A stretch of DNA of 64,000 nt from Ohtaekwangia sp036786105 (GTDB lineage: Bacteria; Bacteroidota; Bacteroidia; Cytophagales; Cyclobacteriaceae), in NCBI RefSeq assembly GCF_036786105.1, contig NZ_DAIQRQ010000011.1, positions 46,754-110,753 on the forward strand, read 5' to 3'. The notes below the pieces were generated by a model that was not told the origin of the DNA, searched no databases, and saw nothing but the letters and a program-made list of their open reading frames with translations. Shown one piece after another: positions 47,699-56,284 of the stretch (position 1 is the first letter of the stretch; every line of letters begins with the position of its first letter). Position numbers and translations under genes: made by a program.

Positions 47699-48544
47699 AT
47701 GCGTTTGTTAGAAAAGCGAATGAAGAAGGCTGGTGAGTTCTTTAACTCGATCATTGAGAAGCCTTTACTTACCTCTTCGCTTGTACTTATACTTGTTACC
47801 GTAATCGTGCTGGGCCTGAGTATGAAATACTACCTGCATGAGTTTGATTCATTTATTCCGCAGATTCTGGCCGAGGCACACGGTATGATCTTCGACATTG
47901 CTGTGATCGGTATCCTGATCTTTTGGTTAAATCAAAATGGTGAGATACGGCAACGCATTCGTACCTATAAAGATGAGATCGATGACTTCCGATTGTGGGA
48001 GTCTGAAGAAGCGGCTTTCCGTACCGTGGGTAATATCAAGCGTCTCAACCGCCATAAAATTCACGAGATAAACCTGGTGAACTGCTACCTGCCCCGCACC
48101 AACCTGAATTATGTGAACCTGGCAGGTTCTAACATGAACTCCGCCAATATATCACAATCAACATTAATAGAATCGAACCTCGAGAATGCGCGTCTTAATC
48201 AGACAAACTTTGAAAACTCGAACCTGAATCAGGCCAACCTGAAAAGTGCTTATGCGAGTGGCGCTAACTTCAAGGATGCATTCCTTATTAAATCACAATT
48301 TGAAAATGCATTTCTTATCAAGGCCAATTTCAATAATGCCTTTCTGATGGAAGCCAATTTGCAGAATTGCTATGTAATGGGGGCCGATTTTGAAAATGCA
48401 AGCTTGTATAAAGCAGACCTGCGCGGAGCCAAAGGCCTTACAGTAGAGCAACTGGCGAAAGTAAAAACATTGTATCTGGCACGGTTCGATGAAGAGATAT
48501 TGGAACAGATCAAAACCAACCTGCCCGAACTGGTAGGCGCATGA
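47699..48544 (+). CDS. Pentapeptide-repeat membrane protein
   Basis: The 281-residue protein has two hydrophobic helices near the N-terminus (LLTSSLVLILVTVIVLGLSM and EAHGMIFDIAVIGILIFWL), then a short helical linker, and from about residue 115 a run of pentapeptide units (FENSNLNQANL, KDAFLIKSQFENAFLIKANF, NAFLMEANLQNCYV, ADFENASLYKADLRGAKG), the A(D/N)LxX right-handed beta-helix. The C-terminus is EEILEQIKTNLPELVGA. Pentapeptide proteins of this design have no agreed function. The start at 47699 has 'AGAGCAAGCT' upstream but no clear Shine-Dalgarno. Confidence 0.8.
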   Translation: MRLLEKRMKKAGEFFNSIIEKPLLTSSLVLILVTVIVLGLSMKYYLHEFDSFIPQILAEAHGMIFDIAVIGILIFWLNQNGEIRQRIRTYKDEIDDFRLWESEEAAFRTVGNIKRLNRHKIHEINLVNCYLPRTNLNYVNLAGSNMNSANISQSTLIESNLENARLNQTNFENSNLNQANLKSAYASGANFKDAFLIKSQFENAFLIKANFNNAFLMEANLQNCYVMGADFENASLYKADLRGAKGLTVEQLAKVKTLYLARFDEEILEQIKTNLPELVGA

Positions 48545-48546
48545 TT

Positions 48547-48577
48547 TTGTGAGATAAGAACAAAAGTGTTACCTTTA
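48547..48577 (+). promoter_or_regulatory. Promoter just upstream of a terminator-like hairpin, greA leader
   Basis: TTG (48547-48549) and TACCTTTA (48570-48577, seven of eight positions of TAnnTTTG) are separated by exactly 20 nt. Initiation is expected near 48583, at the base of the hairpin that follows. The promoter begins only 2 nt after the pentapeptide gene stop. Confidence 0.5.
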
Positions 48578-48583
48578 CAGCAG

Positions 48584-48620
48584 CAACGGTCCCGGAGACG
48601 GGGCCGTTGTTTATTTTTTG
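48584..48620 (+). terminator. Terminator-type hairpin between the pentapeptide gene and greA
   Basis: CAACGGTCCC (48584-48593) pairs with GGGGCCGTTG (48600-48609) with one G-U pair and a short loop. It is followed by TTTATTTTTT. It can end the pentapeptide-gene transcript, but also lies immediately downstream of the greA promoter, so it may act in the greA leader. Confidence 0.8.
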
Positions 48621-48662
48621 GAAGTCAAGAAAAATAAAACAGCAACGAATTTACTTTGAGCC

Positions 48663-49139
48663 ATGAGCAAAAAAGTTTCCTACTATACAAAAGACGGTTT
48701 AGACAGATTGCGTGGTGAGTTGTCGGAATTAAAGACAAAAGGCCGTGCAGATATAGCACGCCAGATAGCAGAAGCCCGCGATAAAGGTGATCTTAGCGAG
48801 AACGCGGAATACGATGCAGCAAAAGATGCACAAGGTCTGCTGGAAGCAAAGATTGCACAGCTGGAAGACCTGGTAAGCAATGCTCGCCTGTTGGATGAAA
48901 CCAACATCGATACATCCAAAGTATCCATACTTTCTAAAGTAACGATCAAGAATAAAAAGAACGGAGCTTCGGTAACCTATACATTGGTGTCTGAAGAAGA
49001 AGCCGATCTGAAAGCCGGTAAGATATCAACCATGTCGCCTATTGGAAAAGGGTTGTTGGGCAAGAAGAAAGGTGAAACGGCCAAGATCACAACACCGGCC
49101 GGAGAGATTGAATTTGAAGTGATGGATATCTCTGCCTGA
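48663..49139 (+). CDS. greA: Transcription elongation factor GreA
   Basis: GreA rescues backtracked RNA polymerase by stimulating transcript cleavage. The 158-residue protein has the N-terminal coiled coil with the acidic tip: YYTKDGLDRLRGELSELKTK, then ARDKGDLSENAEYDAAKDAQGLLEAKIAQLED. The Asp/Glu at the tip (GDLSENAEYDAAK) is the catalytic pair. The C-terminal FKBP-like part has VSEEEADLKAGKISTMSPIGKGLLGKKKGETAKITTPAGEIEFEV. The full-length match is clear. The HIT gene follows after 44 nt. Confidence 0.96.
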   Translation: MSKKVSYYTKDGLDRLRGELSELKTKGRADIARQIAEARDKGDLSENAEYDAAKDAQGLLEAKIAQLEDLVSNARLLDETNIDTSKVSILSKVTIKNKKNGASVTYTLVSEEEADLKAGKISTMSPIGKGLLGKKKGETAKITTPAGEIEFEVMDISA

Positions 49140-49183
49140 TTTGTTGTAGTATTTCTTTTGTTCATTATTTAATCAGCATAAAA

Positions 49184-49576
49184 ATGCCATCGATCTTCAC
49201 CCGCATCATTAACCGAGAGATTCCCGGATATATTATTGCTGAAGATGCAAACTATATAGCGTTCCTCGACATCAGCCCGCTGGTGCTCGGGCATACGCTG
49301 GTGGTTCCTAAAAAAGAAACAGACTATATTTTTGATGCTGATGATGAGACACTGGCCGGCTTGCTGGTGTTTGCCAAGAAGGTAGCCAAAGCGATTGAAA
49401 AGGCTGTGCCCTGCAAGCGCATTGGTATTTCTGTAATTGGTTTGGAAGTGCCGCATACCCATGTACACCTCGTGCCCATGAACTCTGCTGACGATGTAAA
49501 CTTTACACGTCACAAGCTCTCTCCCTCCAAGGAGGCTCTTGCAGAAGTAACCGAAGCTATCCGCAAGAACCTGTAA
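49184..49576 (+). CDS. HIT-family protein
   Basis: A 130-residue histidine-triad protein (nucleotide hydrolase/transferase fold). The motif HxHxHxx is present as VPHTHVHLVPM near residue 95. Other family parts are SIFTRIINREIPGYIIAEDANYIAFLDISPLVLGHTLVVPKKE. It probably hydrolyses AMP-linked substrates (Hint type). No obvious partner is adjacent. It converges on the ELW-repeat gene with 10 nt between the stops. Confidence 0.9.
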   Translation: MPSIFTRIINREIPGYIIAEDANYIAFLDISPLVLGHTLVVPKKETDYIFDADDETLAGLLVFAKKVAKAIEKAVPCKRIGISVIGLEVPHTHVHLVPMNSADDVNFTRHKLSPSKEALAEVTEAIRKNL

Positions 49577-49586
49577 TATTCAGGAG

Positions 49587-52500
49587 TTACTGTTTTACAA
49601 ATTTGGAATAGGCGGCTTGACCCGCCACTGATATGCGCACAGTGTATATACCGGGTGCATAGTTTTGCAAATCTATATCCAGTGACGACTGGCTGGTTGT
49701 ATAAACCACGCTTTCGCTGCCATGAACAGAAAGTATTGAAATCTCTTTCTTGCCCGATACCGGAAGTGTTACTGTAATTTTACCGGCTGCCGGGTTGGGA
49801 TATAGCGTCAGTTTTTCTCCCAGTATATTTTCCAACCCCGTAATTACAACGGCTACCGTATTGGATAGTGCGCTCGTACATCCGTCAACCGTTACTTGTA
49901 CGGCAAATGCTCCGCTCTCCACAACGGTAAGGGTACTGCCCGTTTGGTTGGGAATCTTTACACCATCCTTAAACCATTCATTACCTGTAGCACTGCTGGA
50001 CGTGAGGATTGCTGTAGCGGTATTGGTTTGCACGAGGGATAACGATGGCTTGGGGGGATTTACACAAAAACTTTGTTCTGCTAAAGTTGAAGCATTGTAA
50101 TTTTCATTACCGGCCTGGTTGGCAACCACCGTGGCGGTTCCTGCCTGGAGCAATGTTACGATGCTTCCTGAAACAGATATTTTAGCCGGTGTTGTAGTGT
50201 TATAAGTTAATGCTAATCCGGAAGAACTGGAACCTGTTAATGTGAATGGAGCATCGCCTAACGTTTTATCGGCTATATCCGGAAATGTTATAGTTTGGCT
50301 TGCTTTGTTAATAACCAATGGTGACGGAACAGCTGTTGCCGCATTGTAATTGCCATCGCCCGGTTGGCTAGCGGTGATTGTTACCGTCCCTGCCTTATGA
50401 ATGGTTACTTCATCCATGTTAATCGATGCAATAGCCGGATCGGAGCTTGTGTATTGTATGGTTAATCCAGAGGTACTGGAGGCACTTAATGTGAACGGAG
50501 CATCGCCAAATGTTTTGGCGGGTAGAGCAGGGAATGTAATCGTCTGGTTGGCTTTGTTGATAACGAGGGATACAGTAACCGGTATAGCCGGATCATACGC
50601 TGCATTACCGGGTTGGCTTGCTGTGATATCGACAGTGCCTGCTTTTAGAATGGTAACCTGATCTCCGCTGATGGAGGCAATAGTTGGATCGGAGCTGCTA
50701 TATTGTATTGTAAGCCCTGCATCGCTGGAGGCTGTCAATGTAAAAGGAACATCGCCATATACCTTCGGGCTTAATGCGGTGAAAGTGATAGTTTGTGTTA
50801 ACCGACAGCCGGCCGGGAGCGGAGTATCAGTATTGGTGTCATGTACAAATATTTCATTGCCCGCACCCGATTCATATCCGGTGATATATATTTTGGAACC
50901 CACCACAGCAATAGATGCTGTAGCACCACCAGTACTTACGGTGGTGTTGTTCGTTACTTTGATGGTGCCGCATGTTCTGCCATTAGTCTTCCACAGTGTA
51001 CGATTTGTTCCGTCAAAAGCAGTAAAGTACAGGAAGTCATTCAACGCAATCATGTTGTCAGGGTAGGAGTGGCCTGTACCCGTATAAATGTCGTTTATCA
51101 TTACCGTTCCTGCGGCTGTACCATCACTCTTCCACAGCTCTACACCCAATGAACCATCGGTGGCTGAGAAATATAGTATACCATTGGCACTCGCCAGATT
51201 GCTGATGGATGAAGAGGCTGACCCTGAATTGATATCCAGTACTATGGTTGTATTGGCAGCCGTGCCGTCAGTCTTCCAGAGTTCTTTCCCATTCGAGCCA
51301 TTGTTGGCTACAAAGTAGGTGAAGCCATTCACCGTTTCCATTTCAACAGCATCGGTAGTTGTAAAACTTCCGGCCGCTCCCGGGCGAATGTCTTTTACCA
51401 GCACAGTGCCTGATGTAGTACCATCGCTCTTCCACAGTTCAAGGCCATTGGTGCCGTCATCGCCAATGAAATATAGTATGCCGTTCTCGTTCCGCAGCCC
51501 GCGCACAGAGTTGAAGGTTTTGATATTTACGGTTCCCCCTACGGTGCCATCACTTGTCCACAAGCCGGGTGTACTTCCTTCCGTTGCCAGAAAATATAGT
51601 TTGTCGTTGAAGTTTGTCAACGAGTTGGGTTTGGAACTTACGGAGCCTCCAATGTTGGTAACCATGCTGGTGCCGGCTGCAGTGCCATCGGTTTTCCATA
51701 ATTCTATGCCCGTAATGTTGTCATTACCGGGGAAATATATAGTGTTCAATACACCGGTAATTTCAGAACCATCCGAAGGACTGCCGCCTACTTCCAGGGT
51801 GCCGGCTACAGAGCCATCGGTCTTCCATAATTTATTTCCGGTTCCGCTGTTGGCTACAAAGTATATTTTGTTGTTGATCTCTTTGAGCGCCGAGGGATTG
51901 GATGAGTTTGCAGCTCCGGTATATATATCTTTCAGCAAAGCGGTGCCGTTAGAAGTGCCGTCACTTTTCCAAAGCTCACGGCCATTATCGGGTGTGGTAG
52001 CTGCAAAATAGAGGGCGTTATTAAAACCCGTGAGGTAATCAGGTGCTGCACCAGCATTCGTAGTGGGCAGATCGGTAATGCGCGATGTACCTGCCGATGT
52101 TCCATCCGTTACCCACAATTCGTTCCCATGGGTATTGTCGTCTGCTACAAAGAACAGTTTTGTGTTGATCGCAGCCAGACTATTAGGAGGTCGTGTTCCT
52201 GCTGCTGTTCCAGCGGGTATATCGGTTACAAGTGTTGTGCCGGCTGCGCTGCCATCGCTTCTCCATATTTGCAGACTGCTGCCCGGTGTCAAATCTTTTT
52301 GTGCTACGAAGTATAGCGTGCCGTTCATGTTTGTAAAATCGGCTGCGTATCCGCCTATGTTCTTGAATGTAGAAGTACCGGCGGCAGTGCCATCGCTCTT
52401 CCATACATCGGTAAAGTTGATGGTAAAGTATAGTATATTTCCAACCACAGCGAGATTACTCATGGTAAAAAACTCATCCTGGGGATCTTTGATGAAAACA

Positions 52501-53426
52501 GTTCCGGCATCGGTACCATCACTTTTCCATAAACCTGTGTTTGTTGTACCATCGTTAATAGAGAAGAATAATGTGCCGGCTACATCGATCAGATAGTCTG
52601 GGTAACTATCGCCGCTGCCAGCGGTAATGTCTTTTACCATGATTGTGCCGCCACCGGTGCCATCACTTTTCCAGAGTTCTACACCGTTGGTGCCGTCAGT
52701 TGCTGTAAAATATAATGTAGAACCAACTGCACAGAATTTATTGGGAGATGACGAACCTGTTCCTGCTACGATATCTGTTACCATCACGGTGCCGCCAGCC
52801 GTACCGTTGCTTTTCCATAGTTCGGTGCCGTTGGCAGCACTTTCGCCGGTAAAGAACAGGGTGCCGTTTACATTGGCAAAGTTGGCGTTGCTGTTTATGC
52901 TGATGGCGTTGTTCTTCAATAAGAATGTTCCACCAGACGTACCATCGCTCGACCACAGATCGAGATAGCCGGTGCCATCCACTATCGTGAAGAAGAGTGT
53001 ATTTCCGACAGCGACCAGGTTGGTGATGCCAAGCGAGCTGTTGCCAGGTTGTATATCTTTTACCAACACAGTGCCGGCTTCTGTTCCATCGCTCTTCCAC
53101 AGCTCGGTGCCGGTAGTGCCATCGTTGGCCAAAAAGAACAATGTGCCATTTACATTTACAAGGCTGGAGGGACTGGATGAGGTGCTGCCGGGGTTTATAT
53201 CTTTCACTAACAACGTACCGGCTGCTGTACCATCACTTTTCCAGAGTTCCTGACCTGCTGATGATCGCCCATTAAAAAATAAAGTGCCGTTGACATCTGT
53301 TAAAAAGTAAGCATCTATACCGGATGCATTCGGATCAGTAGCCTGATTGATATCTTTGAGAATTGTCAACTGCGCATGAGACAAAAAGCTGGCAAGCATC
53401 AGCAACAGAGAGAGGGGAGTCTTCAT
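49587..53426 (-). CDS. Giant secreted ELW-repeat protein with T9SS type A sorting domain
   Basis: 1279 residues with signal peptide MKTPLSLLLMLASFLSHAQ. From about residue 55 to 870 I count 17 units of 41-53 residues, each built around 'ELWKSDGTaaGT' followed by a VKDI-like strand and 'NGTLYF'. These are ELWxxDGTxxGT repeats, probably beta-propeller blades. Three copies of an MBG/YDG-type domain follow ('QTITFxAL...KxxGDAPFTL'), then an Ig-like module (NEWFKDGVKIPNQTGS) and a C-terminal Por-secretion tail (LTLYPNPAAGKITV...YAPGIYTVRI). It should be exported by the T9SS and attached to or released from the surface. Ligand unknown. No enzymatic motif is seen. Confidence 0.88.
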   Translation of the reverse strand: MKTPLSLLLMLASFLSHAQLTILKDINQATDPNASGIDAYFLTDVNGTLFFNGRSSAGQELWKSDGTAAGTLLVKDINPGSTSSSPSSLVNVNGTLFFLANDGTTGTELWKSDGTEAGTVLVKDIQPGNSSLGITNLVAVGNTLFFTIVDGTGYLDLWSSDGTSGGTFLLKNNAISINSNANFANVNGTLFFTGESAANGTELWKSNGTAGGTVMVTDIVAGTGSSSPNKFCAVGSTLYFTATDGTNGVELWKSDGTGGGTIMVKDITAGSGDSYPDYLIDVAGTLFFSINDGTTNTGLWKSDGTDAGTVFIKDPQDEFFTMSNLAVVGNILYFTINFTDVWKSDGTAAGTSTFKNIGGYAADFTNMNGTLYFVAQKDLTPGSSLQIWRSDGSAAGTTLVTDIPAGTAAGTRPPNSLAAINTKLFFVADDNTHGNELWVTDGTSAGTSRITDLPTTNAGAAPDYLTGFNNALYFAATTPDNGRELWKSDGTSNGTALLKDIYTGAANSSNPSALKEINNKIYFVANSGTGNKLWKTDGSVAGTLEVGGSPSDGSEITGVLNTIYFPGNDNITGIELWKTDGTAAGTSMVTNIGGSVSSKPNSLTNFNDKLYFLATEGSTPGLWTSDGTVGGTVNIKTFNSVRGLRNENGILYFIGDDGTNGLELWKSDGTTSGTVLVKDIRPGAAGSFTTTDAVEMETVNGFTYFVANNGSNGKELWKTDGTAANTTIVLDINSGSASSSISNLASANGILYFSATDGSLGVELWKSDGTAAGTVMINDIYTGTGHSYPDNMIALNDFLYFTAFDGTNRTLWKTNGRTCGTIKVTNNTTVSTGGATASIAVVGSKIYITGYESGAGNEIFVHDTNTDTPLPAGCRLTQTITFTALSPKVYGDVPFTLTASSDAGLTIQYSSSDPTIASISGDQVTILKAGTVDITASQPGNAAYDPAIPVTVSLVINKANQTITFPALPAKTFGDAPFTLSASSTSGLTIQYTSSDPAIASINMDEVTIHKAGTVTITASQPGDGNYNAATAVPSPLVINKASQTITFPDIADKTLGDAPFTLTGSSSSGLALTYNTTTPAKISVSGSIVTLLQAGTATVVANQAGNENYNASTLAEQSFCVNPPKPSLSLVQTNTATAILTSSSATGNEWFKDGVKIPNQTGSTLTVVESGAFAVQVTVDGCTSALSNTVAVVITGLENILGEKLTLYPNPAAGKITVTLPVSGKKEISILSVHGSESVVYTTSQSSLDIDLQNYAPGIYTVRISVAGQAAYSKFVKQ

Positions 53427-53465
53427 GGTGCTAGTTTTTTTACGAAGATAGACAGTATATTTTGA

Positions 53466-53640
53466 AATAGCTACTGGATGCTAAATAGCTGCGGGCTTTG
53501 AGCAGTGAGGTATAGCTGCAAGCTGCTGGCTTCTCGAGAAGTGTAGATGTTTGGACTTCGTCATTCCTTGATCGATTGTTCCTTGTTCGATATTCACAAT
53601 GGTTATAGGCTTTTGGCTACTAGCCGCCAGAGGGGTTGGA
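53466..53640. repeat. Word-repeat tract in the 365-nt gap before the ELW-repeat gene
   Basis: The gap 53427-53791 holds no gene. It contains AGCTGCTGGC-type words (TAGCTACTGGATGCTAAA, TAGCTGCGGGCTTTGAGC, TAGCTGCAAGCTGCTGGC), then TTCCTTGATCGATTGTTCC and TTGTTCGATATTC words around 53565-53597, then an inverted-type GGCTACTAGCCGCC near 53618. It ends with the terminator described next. Confidence 0.55.
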
Positions 53641-53729
53641 GCCAGGTTAGAGTGTGCTGTACTTCACTGTATTTATCTGTGTTCTTTTTGTGATTTCTGT
53701 GGGAGTTTTTATTTTCCACAGTCGCTAAG

Positions 53730-53766
53730 AAAAAGCAGAAAGCTGATCGCTCAACTTTCTGCTTTT
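53730..53766 (-). terminator. Terminator of the Gfo/Idh/MocA gene
   Basis: AAAAGCAGAAAG (53731-53742) pairs with CTTTCTGCTTTT (53755-53766) around a 12-nt loop. On the minus strand the stem runs into TTTTTCTT. It lies about 26 nt after the stop codon at 53792. Confidence 0.75.
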
Positions 53767-53791
53767 CACTTTCTGCTTAAGGCTTATGCTA

Positions 53792-55246
53792 TTACCATCC
53801 TGTTCTGTATTCTCTCTTCACAAACTGGTTCGCATCATCGAAGTTTGTAATCTTCATATTCGCTCCATCCCACAGCAGTTTGATGTTGCGTCCGGGATAG
53901 TCGAATTGATTTGGGTTGTCTTTCTTCGGATAGCGAATATCGTGACTGCGTATTGCCAGGTTACCCATGAGTACAGTCTCGGTGAGCGGCCCGGCTATTT
54001 CAAATGGCGAGCTGACTTCCATCTTGCCATAGCCTGCAAGACATGCTTCCACCCACTGCGCATAGTGTCCTTCTGCACCACCGGGAACACGCTTTATAGT
54101 CTGCGGTATATTTACTTCCTGGTTGCGCGATGTAGGTATAAGCGATGGATACATACCGTATGTACCACACATCATTTTACCCTTTGTGCCGATGAAGAGT
54201 GCACCGTTGCCACCATCGCCCATGCGTTCATTGGGGCCAAGCTCTTCCGGTCTTTCCGGCTGAATGCCGCCATCCATCCAATGTAATTTCACAGGAGGTT
54301 TACCATTGCGTCCCGGGAATGTAAGTACTATATACGATGAAGGCGGGCAGCTCTCGGGAAAATAGCCACGCTTAAATTCATCCACATATATGCTACCCAC
54401 ACTAGCTGTTACATCCGTAGGATATTGCAATCCCAGCACCCGGAAGGGAGGTTCAATAATGTGACAACCCATGTCGCCAAGTGCACCTGTACCATAGTCC
54501 CACCAGCCACGCCAGTTGAACGGCACTAATTTTTCAACATAGTCTTTAGCGGGCGCTGTACCGAGCCACAGGTTCCAGTCAAGCTCTTTGGGCACCGAAC
54601 TTTTTTGAGCCGGCCACTCTATACCTTGTGGCCATACCGGGCGGTTAGTCCAGCAATATACCGTATGCACATCGCCGAGCAAACCGGCATTATACCACTC
54701 CATCAACTGGCGAACATCATTACCGGATGAGCCCTGGTTGCCCATCTGGGTTACAACTTTATACTTTCTGGCAGCTTCAGTAAGCATGCGGGCTTCATAT
54801 ATATCGTGCGTCAATGGCTTTTGAACATATACATGTTTCTTCAACTCCATGGCTGCCAGTGCCTGTATGGCATGGTTGTGATCGGGTGTAGAAACGGAGA
54901 CAGCATCGATATGCTTATGTTCTTTGTCGAGCATGATGCGAAAATCTTTATAGTACTTCGCTTTTGGAAAAGATGCAACAGACTTGGCTGCCCTGCGGTC
55001 GTCTACATCACACAAGTAAGCGATCTCGGCTTTGCCGCTCCTGGCAAAATTGGCAATGTCGCTTTCGCCTTTTCCGCCTGCACCTATACCGGCAACGTAT
55101 AGTGTATCGCTGGGCGGTCTATATCCTTTTCCACCCAACACAAAGCGGGGCAGAATGGTAAAGGCCGCGGCAGTCATACCTGCATTTTTGATAAATGTTC
55201 TTCGGGAGAGATTGGAGGTTGGTGGAGTTGTTTTCTTCGGTGGCAT
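53792..55246 (-). CDS. Gfo/Idh/MocA family oxidoreductase with Tat signal
   Basis: 484 residues. The start is the ATG at 55246 (MPPKKTTPPTSNLSRRTFIK). Upstream in-frame sequence is a translation of the repeat tract and not protein. The N-terminus is a Tat signal (SRRTFIKNAGMTAAAFTIL), so the enzyme acts in the periplasm. The NAD(P)-binding part is LYVAGIGAGGKGESDIANFA, with the family EKP-like motif in HVYVQKPLTHDIYEARML. The C-terminal part (WRGWWDYGTGALGDMGCHIIEPPFRVLGL) matches the sugar-oxidoreductase subgroup. A likely role is oxidation or reduction of a sugar or inositol. The exact substrate is unknown. Confidence 0.85.
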   Translation of the reverse strand: MPPKKTTPPTSNLSRRTFIKNAGMTAAAFTILPRFVLGGKGYRPPSDTLYVAGIGAGGKGESDIANFARSGKAEIAYLCDVDDRRAAKSVASFPKAKYYKDFRIMLDKEHKHIDAVSVSTPDHNHAIQALAAMELKKHVYVQKPLTHDIYEARMLTEAARKYKVVTQMGNQGSSGNDVRQLMEWYNAGLLGDVHTVYCWTNRPVWPQGIEWPAQKSSVPKELDWNLWLGTAPAKDYVEKLVPFNWRGWWDYGTGALGDMGCHIIEPPFRVLGLQYPTDVTASVGSIYVDEFKRGYFPESCPPSSYIVLTFPGRNGKPPVKLHWMDGGIQPERPEELGPNERMGDGGNGALFIGTKGKMMCGTYGMYPSLIPTSRNQEVNIPQTIKRVPGGAEGHYAQWVEACLAGYGKMEVSSPFEIAGPLTETVLMGNLAIRSHDIRYPKKDNPNQFDYPGRNIKLLWDGANMKITNFDDANQFVKREYRTGW

Positions 55247-55281
55247 CTCGTTGTAGATTTGGGTTAATGATACGCTTTGCT

Positions 55282-55552
55282 GAGTTACGAGCTTAGAGCT
55301 GCGAGCTTCGAGTTTATAAGGCTGCAGGCTTCTGGCTTCAGGCTGCTGGAGGAGTGTGTGGAGTAGCATTGAGTCTCTAGCTGTGAGCTACCAGATGTGT
55401 TGTCGAGGTGATTGCAGGAGCCAGTGTGTGAATGGTATATTTTCAGTCCAGTACGAATAACTTGTAACCGTAACGATTAACAACTGTTGAGGTATAACAC
55501 ACTTCTAATCCCACTCACACACCGCTAACAGCTCGCAGCCAGTAGCTATTTT
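55282..55552. repeat. Word-repeat tract in the 306-nt gap 55247-55552
   Basis: No gene is seen. The left part (55282-55400) repeats GAGCT/GGCTTC/CTGCAGG words (TTACGAGCTTAGAGCTGCGA, GGCTGCAGGCTTCTGGCTTC, AGGCTGCTGGAGG). The middle (about 55459-55491) has GTAACCGTAACGATTAACAA. The right end (55525-55552) has ACAGCTCGCAGCCAGTAGCT, whose reverse complement AGCTACTGGCTGCGAGCTGT recalls the left part. It is thus an imperfect inverted tract of mixed words. Confidence 0.55.
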
Positions 55553-56212
55553 TTAGCTGTCGAACTTTACGCTGATCTCTAACGTGCGATCGTCATACTT
55601 CAGTCCGTATTGGTCGAGCACTTCTTTAGGAACACCGTCCCACTGGTTGGGTTTGTTACCTATATAGCCGAGGTCTGCTATACCCATCCTGGTAGTATAG
55701 AATCCGGTGGCGGTGAGGTCGCGCATGGTGTTGAAGAAGGCAACACCTTGTTTATATTCCGGCTTCGCTTTTTCAGGATAAGCGATTTCGTCTACCATTT
55801 CGATCTGCTGTTCGTGTGAGCATGATGCAAAGTCTGTGTTGAAGCGTTTCAGACATTGCACATCCAGCCATTTGATACCGCCACGTAGCGGTATCTGGTA
55901 ATCGGGCATATCCTTTACTATAAATTCAATGAAATCAGGAACACCGGCTTCGGAAGCACTGCCCGATACTTCATCTTTCGGAATAATGATATCGGCCAGT
56001 ATCGAGATCGTTTTCATTTCGTGCTCATCGAAAAATGTCTCGGCTTGTAATTTCTGCTCGCGCTCCAGCTCGGCCGTTGTACGATCTATCGTAAAAGGTT
56101 TTGGTGCCAGCACGGCAGATTCTTTCTTTTTTCCGGGAGCACATGCGTGGAAAAGCAGTCCCACTCCGGCGGTGCTTGCAGCAAGTGTTTTTAGGTATTT
56201 TCTTCTATCCAT
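55553..56212 (-). CDS. Gluconate 2-dehydrogenase subunit 3-like protein
   Basis: 219 residues. The N-terminus MDRRKYLKTLAASTAGVGLL is a Tat-type signal that ends at FHAC, a possible lipobox. The core matches the gluconate 2-dehydrogenase subunit 3 family (EMKTISILADIIIPKDEVSGSASEAGVPDFIEFIVKDMP, LNDQCLKRFN-like WLDVQCLKRFNTDFAS, FFNTMRDLTATGFYTTRMGIADLGYIGN). Such small subunits help export and stabilise GMC dehydrogenases. The GMC gene lies 72 nt upstream on the same strand and, as expected for this pairing, has no signal of its own. Confidence 0.85.
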   Translation of the reverse strand: MDRRKYLKTLAASTAGVGLLFHACAPGKKKESAVLAPKPFTIDRTTAELEREQKLQAETFFDEHEMKTISILADIIIPKDEVSGSASEAGVPDFIEFIVKDMPDYQIPLRGGIKWLDVQCLKRFNTDFASCSHEQQIEMVDEIAYPEKAKPEYKQGVAFFNTMRDLTATGFYTTRMGIADLGYIGNKPNQWDGVPKEVLDQYGLKYDDRTLEISVKFDS

Positions 56213-56284
56213 GGTGACATCATTTATGCAAAGGTTCTGGAACGATAAGTATATATACTATATATGTTCACAAGCTTTTGCTGG

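Noticed and set aside
55247..55369. Extended N-terminus for the Gfo/Idh/MocA gene
   Set aside because: The added residues are a translation of the word-repeat tract. The Tat signal starts at the downstream ATG.
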